Below, one piece after another: positions 8,137 through 16,458 of a stretch of 64,000 nt of DNA. Within the stretch, counting starts at the first letter, position 1. Each line of letters opens with the position of its first letter. The position numbers and the translations under genes are program-made. Location of the stretch: positions 2,418,001 through 2,482,000 of the forward strand of contig NZ_CP014766.1 in the NCBI RefSeq assembly GCF_001611675.1, read 5' to 3'. The notes beneath the pieces are model-generated. The model was not told the origin of the DNA, did no database searches, and was given only the letters and a program-made list of their open reading frames with translations. The DNA comes from Pontibacter akesuensis. Lineage in GTDB: Bacteria; Bacteroidota; Bacteroidia; Cytophagales; Hymenobacteraceae.

Positions 8137-8532
8137 ATGAAAAAAGTAACAGTTTTCGCAGCAGCGATAGCCATACTAGGATTAACTTCTCTTGATGCCA
8201 ACGCACAGACGCAGACAGAGAAGAAAACACAAGCTCAAACGCAAACACAGCAAGACCAGCAAACGCAAACACAAGGTCAGCAGCAGGCTGAACAGGTAAA
8301 GCAGGATGGACGCGAACTGGTAAAGCAGGATCAGCTTCCGGAAGGTGTGCAGAACGCGCTGAAGAGCGATGTGTATAAAGACTGGACAGTAGGTGAAATC
8401 TACAAAGTAGCGCCAGCAGCAGGTGCTCCGAATGCCGAAGTGGTGTACGAAGTAAGAATGACTAACGCACAAGGCCAGGCCGGTGTGGTTAGAATGAATG
8501 AGAAAGGCGGAGCCGCCTCAACCGAAGAATAA
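8137..8532 (+). CDS. secreted Gln/Thr-rich protein with PepSY-like C-terminal domain
   Basis: The 131-residue protein has a signal peptide (cleavage expected after DANAQ, near residue 24), then about 35 residues made almost only of Gln, Thr and Lys (TQTQQDQQTQTQGQQQAEQ), then a compact domain from about 60 that reads DQLPEGVQNALKSD, WTVGEIYKV, VVYEVRMTNAQGQAGVVRMN. The last part follows the pattern of PepSY-like domains in Bacteroidota (LPxxV..., W.V..I, YEV, G...V..N). The low-complexity spacer is probably disordered in the periplasm. No enzymatic motif is visible. A TAGGTTTG promoter precedes it and a strong terminator follows. Confidence 0.8.
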   Translation: MKKVTVFAAAIAILGLTSLDANAQTQTEKKTQAQTQTQQDQQTQTQGQQQAEQVKQDGRELVKQDQLPEGVQNALKSDVYKDWTVGEIYKVAPAAGAPNAEVVYEVRMTNAQGQAGVVRMNEKGGAASTEE

Positions 8533-8556
8533 CTGTAAACGTCATATAGTAAGCCG

Positions 8557-8587
8557 AAAAAAGCCTCACCTTGTGGGGCTTTTTTTT
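8557..8587 (+). terminator. intrinsic terminator after the PepSY-like gene
   Basis: A 13-bp stem (AAAAAAGCCTCAC with GTGGGGCTTTTTT, one G-T pair), 3-base loop and T run. The A run on the left lets it also act on the convergent cytochrome gene. Confidence 0.9.
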
Positions 8588-8659
8588 GCGCCATACTTTT
8601 GGGAGTGCTGCCGGAAAAGCTATTTCTGGCAGCACTCTTATATCTAGCTCAGGCGGGTA

Positions 8660-9016
8660 TCACCCCTCTTCTCTTTTAGCTTTCTTCAAAGCCTTCAGGT
8701 AGGCAACCAGGTCATCCAGTTCCCCGTCAGAGATAACGTTCTCTTTAAAAGCAGGCATAATGCCCACGCCGTTTCGGATTTGAAAGCGCATCAGGAAGCC
8801 GGGCAGCGGTTTGTTGTTGATGGCTGGCGCCAGGCCTGCGGTTCCACCAGGGTGGCACTTCTGGCAATACTCCATATACACCACCTCACCCTGTGCCACG
8901 GCCGGGTTCTCGGTGCTTAGCGGCGCAAACATGGGAACGCCACGGCGGGCAGTGCCGCAGTAGCTCAGCGAGAGTAGCAGAAACAGGGTAGCGGAAAGTA
9001 TAAATAGTCGTTTCAT
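8660..9016 (-). CDS. small c-type cytochrome, probable lipoprotein
   Basis: The 118-residue protein has a signal sequence ending in a lipobox-like LSYC at about residues 17-20, one haem-binding CQKCH motif near residue 51, and a probable axial Met in GIMPAFKENVIS near residue 87. The C-terminal helix (ELDDLVAYLKALKKAK) is typical of class I cytochrome c. It starts 4 bases after the stop of the PQQ-type dehydrogenase gene, so the two are one transcription unit, and it probably accepts electrons from that enzyme. Confidence 0.88.
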   Translation of the reverse strand: MKRLFILSATLFLLLSLSYCGTARRGVPMFAPLSTENPAVAQGEVVYMEYCQKCHPGGTAGLAPAINNKPLPGFLMRFQIRNGVGIMPAFKENVISDGELDDLVAYLKALKKAKREEG

Positions 9017-9020
9017 CGTC

Positions 9021-10472
9021 TTAGCTTTTAGTGATTTTCCAGATTACGCCCGTCTTAACCTGCGGCTCTGCGCCTTTTTCTGTCATTTTAACCACGCCGA
9101 AGTCCACAATGTACATGCTTTGGCCATCTGGTGAGAACTTTACACTCACCGGCCGCTCCAGCCCACCCGTTTTAAGTTTGGAGGCGGGCGCTACTTTCTT
9201 GCCTTTGTTGGCGGCAAAATCAGTTACCACACCGTTCTCCACGTTTACGCGCACCACTTTATACCCTACCGGGGCTAAAACTTTGCCCACTTCCGGTGCC
9301 ATGTCGCCGAACTGCGCCACGAACACCTCTCCCTGGTAGCCGAAGGCATTGGATCTGGAAAAATCGAGGCCATTGGAGGAGGAGTGCACGCCCAGATCAG
9401 CGGTTGGCTTGGGCGGCTGGTTCGGGTGCTGCGCCAGCAGGACTTGCGGGGCTTTCTTGTCAGGTGCCTCAAACCGGTCGCCGTTCATGGCCAGGCCGCC
9501 TGCAAAGTCGGGCCAGCCGTACCAGGTATCCGGCTGCACTTTCCAGAGGTAATCAGCCGTGCCCCAGATAGGGCGGCTGCCCCGCACGTCAAAGCTGTTT
9601 TCGCTGATGTACAGTTGCCCGTTAGGCGCGAAGGCCAGGCCATATGGGTTCCGGAAGCCCCAGGCCACCAGTTCCAGTTGCCCGCCTTCCGGCGTAATGC
9701 GCATCACAGCCCCGGAGCAGGGAATGCTGCCTTTAATCACTTCCCCCTCCCTGGTCGGGGTGCCATAAGGTACGTAAGCGCCTGTGGTTTGCACGCCGCT
9801 CTTGCTTTCCAGCGGAATCGTGCTGGTGTAGTTGAGGCCTTTTAATACAATGTCACGGCAGGGAATGTCGTGGAAGTCCGGAAACCGCTTGAGCCAGCCG
9901 TAGTCGTAATTATCTGGCCCAACCACGGCGGAGTTGGTTGCGGTGCCCAAGCCAAAGTATAAATTGCCATCGGGGCCGATCACGGGGCCGTTAGTATGGT
10001 GGTCGCCCATGGTGGGGAGGTTCTCGACGAGAGGTGTTATACTTCCTTCCGGCGAAATACGCAGGATCTTACCACCCTCCAGTTCGCCGCCTTCCCCTAC
10101 AAAAAAGTTGCCGTTATGGAAAGTGACGCCGGTCCAGGGCCCGTTCCGTTGTCCGGTGGCCACAGTGGCAACAGTACCGTTCGGCTCCACGCGCAGTAGC
10201 TTTGGCTCCAGGAACACCTCCCCATACGAGTACCCCGACTCCACCACATAAAGTTGCCCCTGCGCATCAAACGCCACGCCGGTAGGGAAAGTAAGGCCGG
10301 TAGCCACTACCTCAGCCTTGTAGCCTTCCGGCAGGGCAATGTCACCTGGGTCTGTGGGCCGTATATCGGTGCGAATGTCGCCCTGGCCGCCTCCATCGGA
10401 AGGCAGCAGGTGGAAACATCCACTTAAAAGGAGGAGCAGGAGGAGGGGCAGTGGCCTGTAAATGTTTTTCAT
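9021..10472 (-). CDS. PQQ-dependent sugar dehydrogenase-like lipoprotein (glucose/sorbosone dehydrogenase fold)
   Basis: The 483-residue protein starts with a lipoprotein signal (LLLLLLLSGC), then a six-bladed beta-propeller: LPEGYKAEVVATGLTFPTGV, HHTNGPVIGPDGNLYFGLG, WGFRNPYGLAFAPNGQLYIS and DYLWKVQPDTWYGWPDFAGG are the usual landmarks of the soluble glucose dehydrogenase/sorbosone dehydrogenase family. The enzyme would oxidise a sugar or polyol at the cell envelope with PQQ. I cannot confirm the PQQ-binding residues or the substrate from sequence alone. The adjacent cytochrome c gene supports a respiratory electron sink. Confidence 0.82.
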   Translation of the reverse strand: MKNIYRPLPLLLLLLLSGCFHLLPSDGGGQGDIRTDIRPTDPGDIALPEGYKAEVVATGLTFPTGVAFDAQGQLYVVESGYSYGEVFLEPKLLRVEPNGTVATVATGQRNGPWTGVTFHNGNFFVGEGGELEGGKILRISPEGSITPLVENLPTMGDHHTNGPVIGPDGNLYFGLGTATNSAVVGPDNYDYGWLKRFPDFHDIPCRDIVLKGLNYTSTIPLESKSGVQTTGAYVPYGTPTREGEVIKGSIPCSGAVMRITPEGGQLELVAWGFRNPYGLAFAPNGQLYISENSFDVRGSRPIWGTADYLWKVQPDTWYGWPDFAGGLAMNGDRFEAPDKKAPQVLLAQHPNQPPKPTADLGVHSSSNGLDFSRSNAFGYQGEVFVAQFGDMAPEVGKVLAPVGYKVVRVNVENGVVTDFAANKGKKVAPASKLKTGGLERPVSVKFSPDGQSMYIVDFGVVKMTEKGAEPQVKTGVIWKITKS

Positions 10473-10547
10473 AGCTTTTGATTTCCAGAATATTATCCTA
10501 CATTATGACGTAATCGTTCTGTACGGGGGCACTAATGCAAGGTTAAC

Positions 10548-10883
10548 ATGGAAAAGGTGCAGGTTGTTTTGGGCTACGGCCGCTTGCTGCAGGCAAGGCT
10601 TCCGTTGGAGGTGGTGCTGTGGCTGGCAGGTCTTTCGGTTCTGGCTTTGATGGACCCTGAAAAGGAGCACTTGCTTAGCTTTTGCCCCTTTAGCTGGGTG
10701 CTGGAAAGCGGGTGCCCCGGCTGCGGACTGGGCCATGCGATAGCCTTTCTGGCGCGGGGGGAGTGGGAGGCGTCCTGGCAGGCGCATCCCTTGGCGGTGC
10801 CGGCGGTGCTGTTGCTACTAGGGCGCTGTGGCAGGTTGCTGCTGTTTAACCGAAGGCACAACAGGCGCAGTTACGACAGCTGA
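10548..10883 (+). CDS. DUF2752 membrane protein
   Basis: The 111-residue protein contains SGCPGCGLGHAIAFLARGE, the conserved CPxCGxxxA core of DUF2752, between two hydrophobic segments (residues about 16-35 and 80-96). The function of the family is unknown; the paired cysteines suggest a metal or redox site next to the membrane. It is followed after 99 bases by a TM2-domain gene on the same strand, a pairing I know from other Bacteroidota, which suggests a shared role. Confidence 0.85.
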   Translation: MEKVQVVLGYGRLLQARLPLEVVLWLAGLSVLALMDPEKEHLLSFCPFSWVLESGCPGCGLGHAIAFLARGEWEASWQAHPLAVPAVLLLLGRCGRLLLFNRRHNRRSYDS

Positions 10884-10982
10884 TCCAGGCTTCTGCCCGG
10901 GCAGCGGCTGTGGAAGTGCGGGTCTAAGTATGGGCCTGGGTAAACGTAAATAGATTTTATTCACCAACTATAACCCATACGT

Positions 10983-11336
10983 ATGGCAAGCATACTACAC
11001 CTGATGCCGGACCTGGAGCCGGACGAAATGAGCTACATCCAATCGCTGGTGCAAAACATGAGCGAAGATGAAGGGCGCCAGTTTGCAAACATTTACCGGC
11101 CCCGCCGCCGTGAACCGATGCTGGTGCTGCTCACTACCGTGGTGGGTTTTTTCGGGGTTGCCGGTATTCAGCGCTTTATTGTGGGGCAGATCGGGCTAGG
11201 CCTGCTATACTTCTTTACCGCAGGCCTATGCTTTATAGGCACCATTGTAGATTTGATCAACCACAAGCGCCTTGCCTATGAATACAATGTGAAAGAGGCG
11301 GATAAGGTAGTTATGATGATGCGCTACGGGCGCTAG
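10983..11336 (+). CDS. TM2 domain-containing membrane protein
   Basis: The 117-residue protein has an acidic N-terminal half, then the TM2 domain: VVGFFGVAGIQRFIVGQIGLG followed by a second helix, LLYFFTAGLCFIGTIVDLI. The GxxxxxRFxxGxxxxG pattern between the helices is diagnostic. Function of bacterial TM2 proteins is unclear. Its stop codon directly abuts the stop of the convergent aminopeptidase gene, with no room for a terminator. Confidence 0.88.
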   Translation: MASILHLMPDLEPDEMSYIQSLVQNMSEDEGRQFANIYRPRRREPMLVLLTTVVGFFGVAGIQRFIVGQIGLGLLYFFTAGLCFIGTIVDLINHKRLAYEYNVKEADKVVMMMRYGR

Positions 11337-13292
11337 TTATTTTGTCCTGATCCGGATAAAACTGCTGCGGAAATGCTGCTGCCCGTCTGTGAGGTGCAGC
11401 AAATACCAGCCGCCGCTAAGGCTGCTTACATCCAGTTGTGCCCGGTAGGAAGGCGCCATTGAAAGCTGCCGGACTGTTCTGCCTGCCGCATCATAGATGA
11501 AGGCGGTGTTGGGCTGAAAGGAAAGGTTGGCAACGTGCACTTCTGAAGTATAAACCGGGTTCGGAAACAGCACGGCATTGGCGGGCGCGGGTATCTCGAG
11601 CGCGGTATTCTGTACAACCTGCTCTGTTACCTGCAGCAGCCAGTTGTTCGGATCTACAAGTATGTCCAAAATCGGCGCATCCGCCTGTACCAGGTGCTCA
11701 GTTACAGGTTGCTCCTGCGTTAGCCTGTACACAATGGTGTCGTTGGCTGTAACGATACCGTACTCCACATCAGAACGGAAGAAGGGAGTGGTGGCGCTAG
11801 TGGTTTGGGTGGATCGGATTACGGCCTGGCCGTTTTCCTGGTTCCACTCTACTGCGTAGATCGGGTAGCCTTCGCCACTGTACCACTGGTCGAAGAAGTA
11901 ATCAAGGTCTTTGCCAGAAACCTCCTCCATTACCAGTTGCAGATCGGAAGTGCGTGCGGTGCCGCCGCCGAAGCGCTGCTGGTACTCGCGCAGGGCCTGG
12001 AAGAAAAGCGCATCGTTGTTCAGCTCGAAGCGCAGCATATGCACCACGCTGGCTCCTTTTTTATAAGTAAGGCGGTAGTCAAAAATGCGGGATACACGGG
12101 TGGTGTCTTCCACTTTTAAACTTCCCTGGGGCCGCTGCAGGGCAAAGGTGTGCGCATCCTTTAACCAATTTTCTGCTGCCGTTTCGCTGTAGGGCTTCAG
12201 GGCCAGGTACTCGGCATAGGACGCAAAGCCTTCGTTCAGCCAGATATCCTGCCAACTGGCGCAGGTTACGTTGTCGCCAAACCACTGGTGGGCCAGTTCG
12301 TGCGCCGTCAAAGTGAAGGTGAACGTACTTTGTGTCGTCATCGTTTGGTGCTCCATGCCGCCACCCATGGGTGCCATGCTGTGGCCATACTTCTCCTTGT
12401 AAAAAGGGTACAGCCCAAACTGCGCGGAGAATTGCTCCAGAAAGCCAGCGGTGCGGTCAATTTCCTGTTTGTACCTCTCCAAAGCGCCTCCGCGGTACAC
12501 GTAGTTTACAATGGGCACGGGAGCAGGCGCGTCGGGTAGGTTTGCTACCTGCACATACTCCTCGTAATCCGACACAGCCACCGACACCAGGTAATAATCA
12601 ATCGGGTAGCGCGATTTCCACTCATGGCGCTTTCTGCCGTCGGGCAAATCCACCACCCGCGTCAGCAGGCCGTTGGAGCCAACTTTGTTCTCGGCAGCGG
12701 TGGTTACGAAAACGTGTACGGAATCGGCCTTATCGGTGAGTACCTGCTTGGTGGGCCACCATTCGTAGGCGGCATAGGGCTCGCTCAGGCTCCAGGTTAC
12801 AGAATTCCCCCACTGTGGCTCCCGGGCCGTGCTGAAGCCGTTGCCGATGGCTGCGTTGTTTCCGGAGGGTGCCGTGCCCTTGTAGTAAATAACGGCCCTT
12901 ACCAGTTGTGCCGCTGCCACCGGCACAGCAAGAGGCACGGCTACTTCCACACCTGCACGGTTTATACTTGCCTGGCGCTGCCCGTTCACCACCACCGAGT
13001 CTATCTGGAAGTTGGGGTGCAGCTCAAAGGCAAAAACGTTTAGCGGCTGCCTTGCCCTAGCTTGCAGCGTCACGTTTCCGGCAACGTAGCGGCTGTCGCG
13101 CTCCAATTGCAGGTCCAGTTTGTAGAAGGTCATGTCGTACTGGTTCATGAGCCGCTGGTGTTCGGGTGTTGCCACTGCCTCGCGTTGAGTTGCCTGCAGG
13201 CGGCTTTCTGCACAGGTTGCCAGTTCCTGCGCAAAAGTGCAGGTATAACTAAAAAGCAGGCAAAGCAGAAGGGGTGGCAGGAAACGGGTCAT
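11337..13292 (-). CDS. M1-family aminopeptidase secreted by the type IX system
   Basis: The 651-residue protein has a signal peptide, an M1 N-terminal beta-domain, a GGGMEHQT exopeptidase motif in place of GAMEN, and the zinc site HELAHQW followed by the downstream Glu in WLNEGFASYAEYL, all in the right order. Residues from about 565 form a type A C-terminal sorting domain (LFPNPVYTSEVHVANL, FIYDAAGRTVRQLS, SGGWYLLHLTDG), so the enzyme should cross the outer membrane by the Por/T9SS machinery and be surface attached or released. It probably trims peptides from protein breakdown. It is a single gene and the only clear T9SS cargo in the window. Confidence 0.93.
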   Translation of the reverse strand: MTRFLPPLLLCLLFSYTCTFAQELATCAESRLQATQREAVATPEHQRLMNQYDMTFYKLDLQLERDSRYVAGNVTLQARARQPLNVFAFELHPNFQIDSVVVNGQRQASINRAGVEVAVPLAVPVAAAQLVRAVIYYKGTAPSGNNAAIGNGFSTAREPQWGNSVTWSLSEPYAAYEWWPTKQVLTDKADSVHVFVTTAAENKVGSNGLLTRVVDLPDGRKRHEWKSRYPIDYYLVSVAVSDYEEYVQVANLPDAPAPVPIVNYVYRGGALERYKQEIDRTAGFLEQFSAQFGLYPFYKEKYGHSMAPMGGGMEHQTMTTQSTFTFTLTAHELAHQWFGDNVTCASWQDIWLNEGFASYAEYLALKPYSETAAENWLKDAHTFALQRPQGSLKVEDTTRVSRIFDYRLTYKKGASVVHMLRFELNNDALFFQALREYQQRFGGGTARTSDLQLVMEEVSGKDLDYFFDQWYSGEGYPIYAVEWNQENGQAVIRSTQTTSATTPFFRSDVEYGIVTANDTIVYRLTQEQPVTEHLVQADAPILDILVDPNNWLLQVTEQVVQNTALEIPAPANAVLFPNPVYTSEVHVANLSFQPNTAFIYDAAGRTVRQLSMAPSYRAQLDVSSLSGGWYLLHLTDGQQHFRSSFIRIRTK

Positions 13293-13454
13293 GTTTTATA
13301 CAGAGGATAGTATGAAGGTGGAAGTGGTTATACGTTACTTAGGTGAACAGAGAGCTCATTTATAAAGAGTAAGTATAACAAGTAACAGTCAACTTAAGGC
13401 CTTGTTATACTTCATCCGGTGGTAAGTTGCTGCACTCTCATACGTACGCTAAAA

Positions 13455-13496
13455 CAAGTATGGCAGGCATCGCCTTTGCGGTGCCTGCCATACTTG
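13455..13496. terminator. long hairpin downstream of the TraB/GumN gene
   Basis: The arms CAAGTATGGCAGGCA (13455-13469) and its exact complement (13482-13496) form a 15-bp stem that extends to 19 bp with one G-T pair and a 4-base loop. There is no T run, so termination is plausible but not typical. The arm carries the iterated AAGTATG word. Confidence 0.6.
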
Positions 13497-13513
13497 TCAA
13501 CAATAGAAAAGGT

Positions 13514-14398
13514 TTACTTCGTGACCGGTGTTACCTTGTATCCCTGCTTGCGCAGCAACGCCACCACACCGTTCTCGCCGGATAAGTGGCCGGCACCCAC
13601 GGCAAAGAAGGTTGCTTTCTGCTTGGCCATTCGCTCCATTATCGGAATCCAGCTCTTGTTGCGCTGCACCAGGAACACCTCATTGAATTTCTTATAGTCT
13701 TCTTCGGAGTAATCGCGCTTCATCAGGTTCTCCAGGCCCTGCAGGTCCTGGGCCAGGTACAGCTCCACCAGTTTGTCGTAATCGGCTTTTGCCTGCGGAA
13801 TGTCCTGCACCATGCGCACCAGCATGTCGGCGTACATGTCGTTCGGCAATTTGTCCACAGCGGCCATCTGCTGCTGCACTGTCTCAATGCCCACTACCTC
13901 TTTCTTCTGGCTGTGCGCTATCTCCATCAGCCGCTGCTCATAAGATTCAGGCGTGCACTCCGTCAGCTTCGCCATCACCATGGTCTGCAGCATAAACGGC
14001 TTCATGCCGTCCAGCAGTTTTATATCAATGCCGTAGTTAGCGGTAAAATAGTCCGACAGCACCTTATACTCTTCAGCCTCGAACAGCGCCTGCAGCGACT
14101 GCCCCTCTGGCAGTTTGGCGTACTGCATCATCTCGCCCATCATGTTTGGGTCATCCATGTCCAGCTCCAGCGTAAGCTGTTCTGTTTGCTTTACCTTCTC
14201 CTGCAGTAGATCGGATAGCACCAGCTTGTCCGGGCACACAGCATGGATGGTGCCGTAGAGATAGGACGGGCTTTTCAGGCCTTTGCCTGATATTTGCCAG
14301 AGAAGGGCGTTTATGTCTTTCCCGCCCCCAGCTAAGGCAGGTAGGGCTTGCAGCAGCAGTAGTGCCAGCGCCAGTACAAAGTGTTGTTTTCTGTTCAT
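13514..14398 (-). CDS. TraB/GumN-family protein
   Basis: The 294-residue protein has a signal peptide (ALALLLLQALPALAG) and the family landmarks: SYLYGTIHAVCPD near residue 46 (the GTxH motif), LELDMDD, VVGIETVQQQ (the ETxxxQ motif) and FFAVGAGHLSGENGVVALLRKQGY near the C-terminus (the GxxHL motif). GumN/TraB proteins resemble the Tiki metalloproteases, whose active site uses the GxxH and GxH motifs, and both are kept here. Substrate is unknown. It is a single gene on the minus strand. Confidence 0.9.
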   Translation of the reverse strand: MNRKQHFVLALALLLLQALPALAGGGKDINALLWQISGKGLKSPSYLYGTIHAVCPDKLVLSDLLQEKVKQTEQLTLELDMDDPNMMGEMMQYAKLPEGQSLQALFEAEEYKVLSDYFTANYGIDIKLLDGMKPFMLQTMVMAKLTECTPESYEQRLMEIAHSQKKEVVGIETVQQQMAAVDKLPNDMYADMLVRMVQDIPQAKADYDKLVELYLAQDLQGLENLMKRDYSEEDYKKFNEVFLVQRNKSWIPIMERMAKQKATFFAVGAGHLSGENGVVALLRKQGYKVTPVTK

Positions 14399-14497
14399 CG
14401 TGAAGGTTGGTTTATAGAATGCAAGCTACTATTTTGAGCTGATTAAGAATCATAAATTTTGGTACAAGCTTCAAAAAGGTGATTCGCCCTGTTTTAA

Positions 14498-14505
14498 TAT
14501 ATTTG
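14498..14505 (+). promoter_or_regulatory. -7 promoter element TATATTTG of the MOSC-protein gene
   Basis: An exact TAnnTTTG match 24 bases before ATG 14529 and 42 before a third in-frame ATG at 14547. Confidence 0.45.
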
Positions 14506-14528
14506 CACGTACACCCAATTCCTAATCG

Positions 14529-15359
14529 ATGCGCCATATGCCAGAAATGCACCTATCCGAAATTTACATTTACCCTATCAAATCGTTGGGCGGCATTAGC
14601 GTGCAGCAGGCGGAGGTGGAGGACCGGGGCCTGAAATACGATCGCCGCTGGATGCTGGTAGATGAAGCCGGGAAATTCCTGACGCAGCGACAGCACGCGC
14701 AAATGGCTTTGCTGCAGGTGGCGCTGCAGGATGATGGCCTGCTGGTGACACACAAGCAAGACCTGCTGAAGCCCTTGTTTATCCCCTTCGAAGCGAAAGA
14801 AGGCAGCGGCCGGGAAGTGGAGGTGACAGTATGGGGGGACACGGTGAAGGCCCTGGAGGTAAACGGGAACACCAGTGCCTGGTTTACAGATGCCTTGGGA
14901 ATGCCCGCCCGCCTGGTGCGCATGCTGGAACACTCAAAGCGACTGGTTGATCCCGAGTATGCCGCACAGGGGGAGTTGGTGAGCTTTGCCGATGATTTTC
15001 CCTTTCTACTGATAGGACAGGCCTCGCTGGATGACCTGAACAGCCGCCTGAAAGAAGAGCAGGTGCCCATGAACCGCTTCCGTCCTAATTTCGTGTTTGT
15101 GGGTGGCCAGCCATTTGAGGAAGATACCTGGGGCCACTTCAACATTGGCTCGCTTCCCTTCTATGGGGCAAAACCCAGTGCCCGGTGTGTGGTAACTACT
15201 ATCAACCAGGATACCAGCGAGAAAGGGCAGGAGCCGCTGCGCACCCTCTCTACCTATCGTCTGAAGAACAACAAAGTTATGTTCGGCCAAAACCTGCTCC
15301 ATAGCGCCAACGGCCAGGTGGCGGTTGGAGATTCCATCCACATCCATTCCCGGCACTAA
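14529..15359 (+). CDS. MOSC domain protein with N-terminal beta-barrel domain
   Basis: The 276-residue protein has the MOSC_N part first (ISEL-like IYIYPIKSLGGISV, DRRWMLVDEAGKFLTQR) and the MOSC part from about 150 (FRPNFVFVGGQPFEEDTW, PSARCVVTTINQDTSEKG). The Cys in ARCVVTTI is at the place that binds molybdenum in mARC-type proteins, so this may be a Mo-dependent N-hydroxylated-compound reductase or a cofactor carrier. It lacks the ferredoxin domain seen in YcbX-type homologues. Three in-frame ATGs occur within the first 7 codons; the third (14547) may be the true start. Confidence 0.9.
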   Translation: MRHMPEMHLSEIYIYPIKSLGGISVQQAEVEDRGLKYDRRWMLVDEAGKFLTQRQHAQMALLQVALQDDGLLVTHKQDLLKPLFIPFEAKEGSGREVEVTVWGDTVKALEVNGNTSAWFTDALGMPARLVRMLEHSKRLVDPEYAAQGELVSFADDFPFLLIGQASLDDLNSRLKEEQVPMNRFRPNFVFVGGQPFEEDTWGHFNIGSLPFYGAKPSARCVVTTINQDTSEKGQEPLRTLSTYRLKNNKVMFGQNLLHSANGQVAVGDSIHIHSRH

Positions 15360-15486
15360 GTATTGCAGCCATAACAGGTGCTTTTAAAGCCGCAGGAGTA
15401 GGAGTCAGGCCTCTTGGCTGACCTGGGCGCTCTTATAGTATATAGTATAGTATGGTTGAATTTGCGGGCAACTATACCTTTGCTTG

Positions 15487-15675
15487 TTATGCTGTTGCTT
15501 TACATCTTGTAGCATGTACCGCAGCAGGCTTCGTGAACCTGATGTTATTCTCTGTGTCAAAAGTAAAGGCCTTGCCGGATGGCTTAATGTGCATAGAGAG
15601 CTTGAAGTTCACATAAAGCGGATGGAGTAGTCTTTTGATCAACAGTAGCACCACTTTGCTGCTGACCGGAAAATC
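15487..15675 (-). pseudogene. possible gene remnant, 62-codon open frame without a proper start
   Basis: On the minus strand a 62-codon frame bounded by TAG (15678) and TAA (15487) reads with protein-like composition, for example LLHPLYVNFKLSMHIKPSGK and AFTFDTENNIRFTKP. Directly upstream, a different frame reads VVADIKLKTRIQALL, as if one reading frame had been broken by a frameshift. The pattern is vaguely like LEA type 2 proteins, but I cannot name it. It could also be chance. Confidence 0.25.
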
Positions 15676-16403
15676 CTAGAATCTGAACACGGTAACAACA
15701 GGCAGGTAACAGTGCTTGTATTCGTGTCTTAAGCTTTATGTCTGCCACAACGCAAGTATAACTTCTAGAGAAGGAAACTATCAGGCATGATAACAAGGGG
15801 TGTATGTTGTTCTGAGAGGTGTTAAAGGGCTTCCCTCTTATTTCCTTTAAACCTTAACTGCTTAAGCTTGAAGAGGTAAAGCTTATAGTTGGAGTTTTAA
15901 GTGCTATTTTCATAATAAGAAAAAAAAGTATGCTTGCCTGTTAAGTATAACTTTTCCTCCCGAAAGCCGCTAAGGCGAACCTTGTTTTCAAAACATAGGA
16001 TACCTGTTGCTAGGTCGTTCGAAGCAGTCTTTCTTTAGTAGTAAATAACATAGCCTGTTTGACTGCATCATATCAACTAGTATCAATATTAAACTATCTT
16101 TATTATTGGAAATGTATTGTTTGTTGAGCTTGTTTTACGACGCATAATCAAATGCAAGTAAAGAATTTACTATTCCTGATGAATCGTTGGCCCTGAAAAA
16201 TGATATGTTATCAAGTATAAACTGAACCTTTAGTATAAACATAACTGCAGCGGCACGTGGTAACATCTGCTATAGCGGCAAGCGGGTAATCGCAAAGTTT
16301 GGTTTTGAATGGATGTTGGAACATTTTGGTTTTGCCGTGAATTATGTACTGTAACATAGGGTTTAATTTTTCAGCAGGAGTTTTTCTTTTAGTTGCATTT
16401 AGT

Positions 16404-16411
16404 TATATTTG
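16404..16411 (+). promoter_or_regulatory. -7 promoter element TATATTTG of the susC-susD operon
   Basis: An exact TAnnTTTG match 48 bases before the susC ATG at 16459. Confidence 0.45.
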
Positions 16412-16458
16412 GTTTTACAACACAATTCTAACCAAATATTCATCTTAAAATCAATTTT

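Larger units (their letters stand above)
15360..16458. other. 1.1-kb AT-rich intergenic region upstream of susC
   Basis: No intact gene was found on either strand. The left part contains a possible gene remnant on the minus strand (15487-15675). The right part (about 15850-16458) is AT-rich with no ORF, and ends in the susC promoter. No sigma/anti-sigma pair or hybrid two-component regulator, the usual SusC/SusD controllers, is encoded here. Confidence 0.6.

Noticed and set aside
15584..15796. A 70-codon minus-strand frame in the gap before susC
   Set aside because: It is rich in Cys and Ser, has no domain, and overlaps the more protein-like frame noted as a possible remnant.
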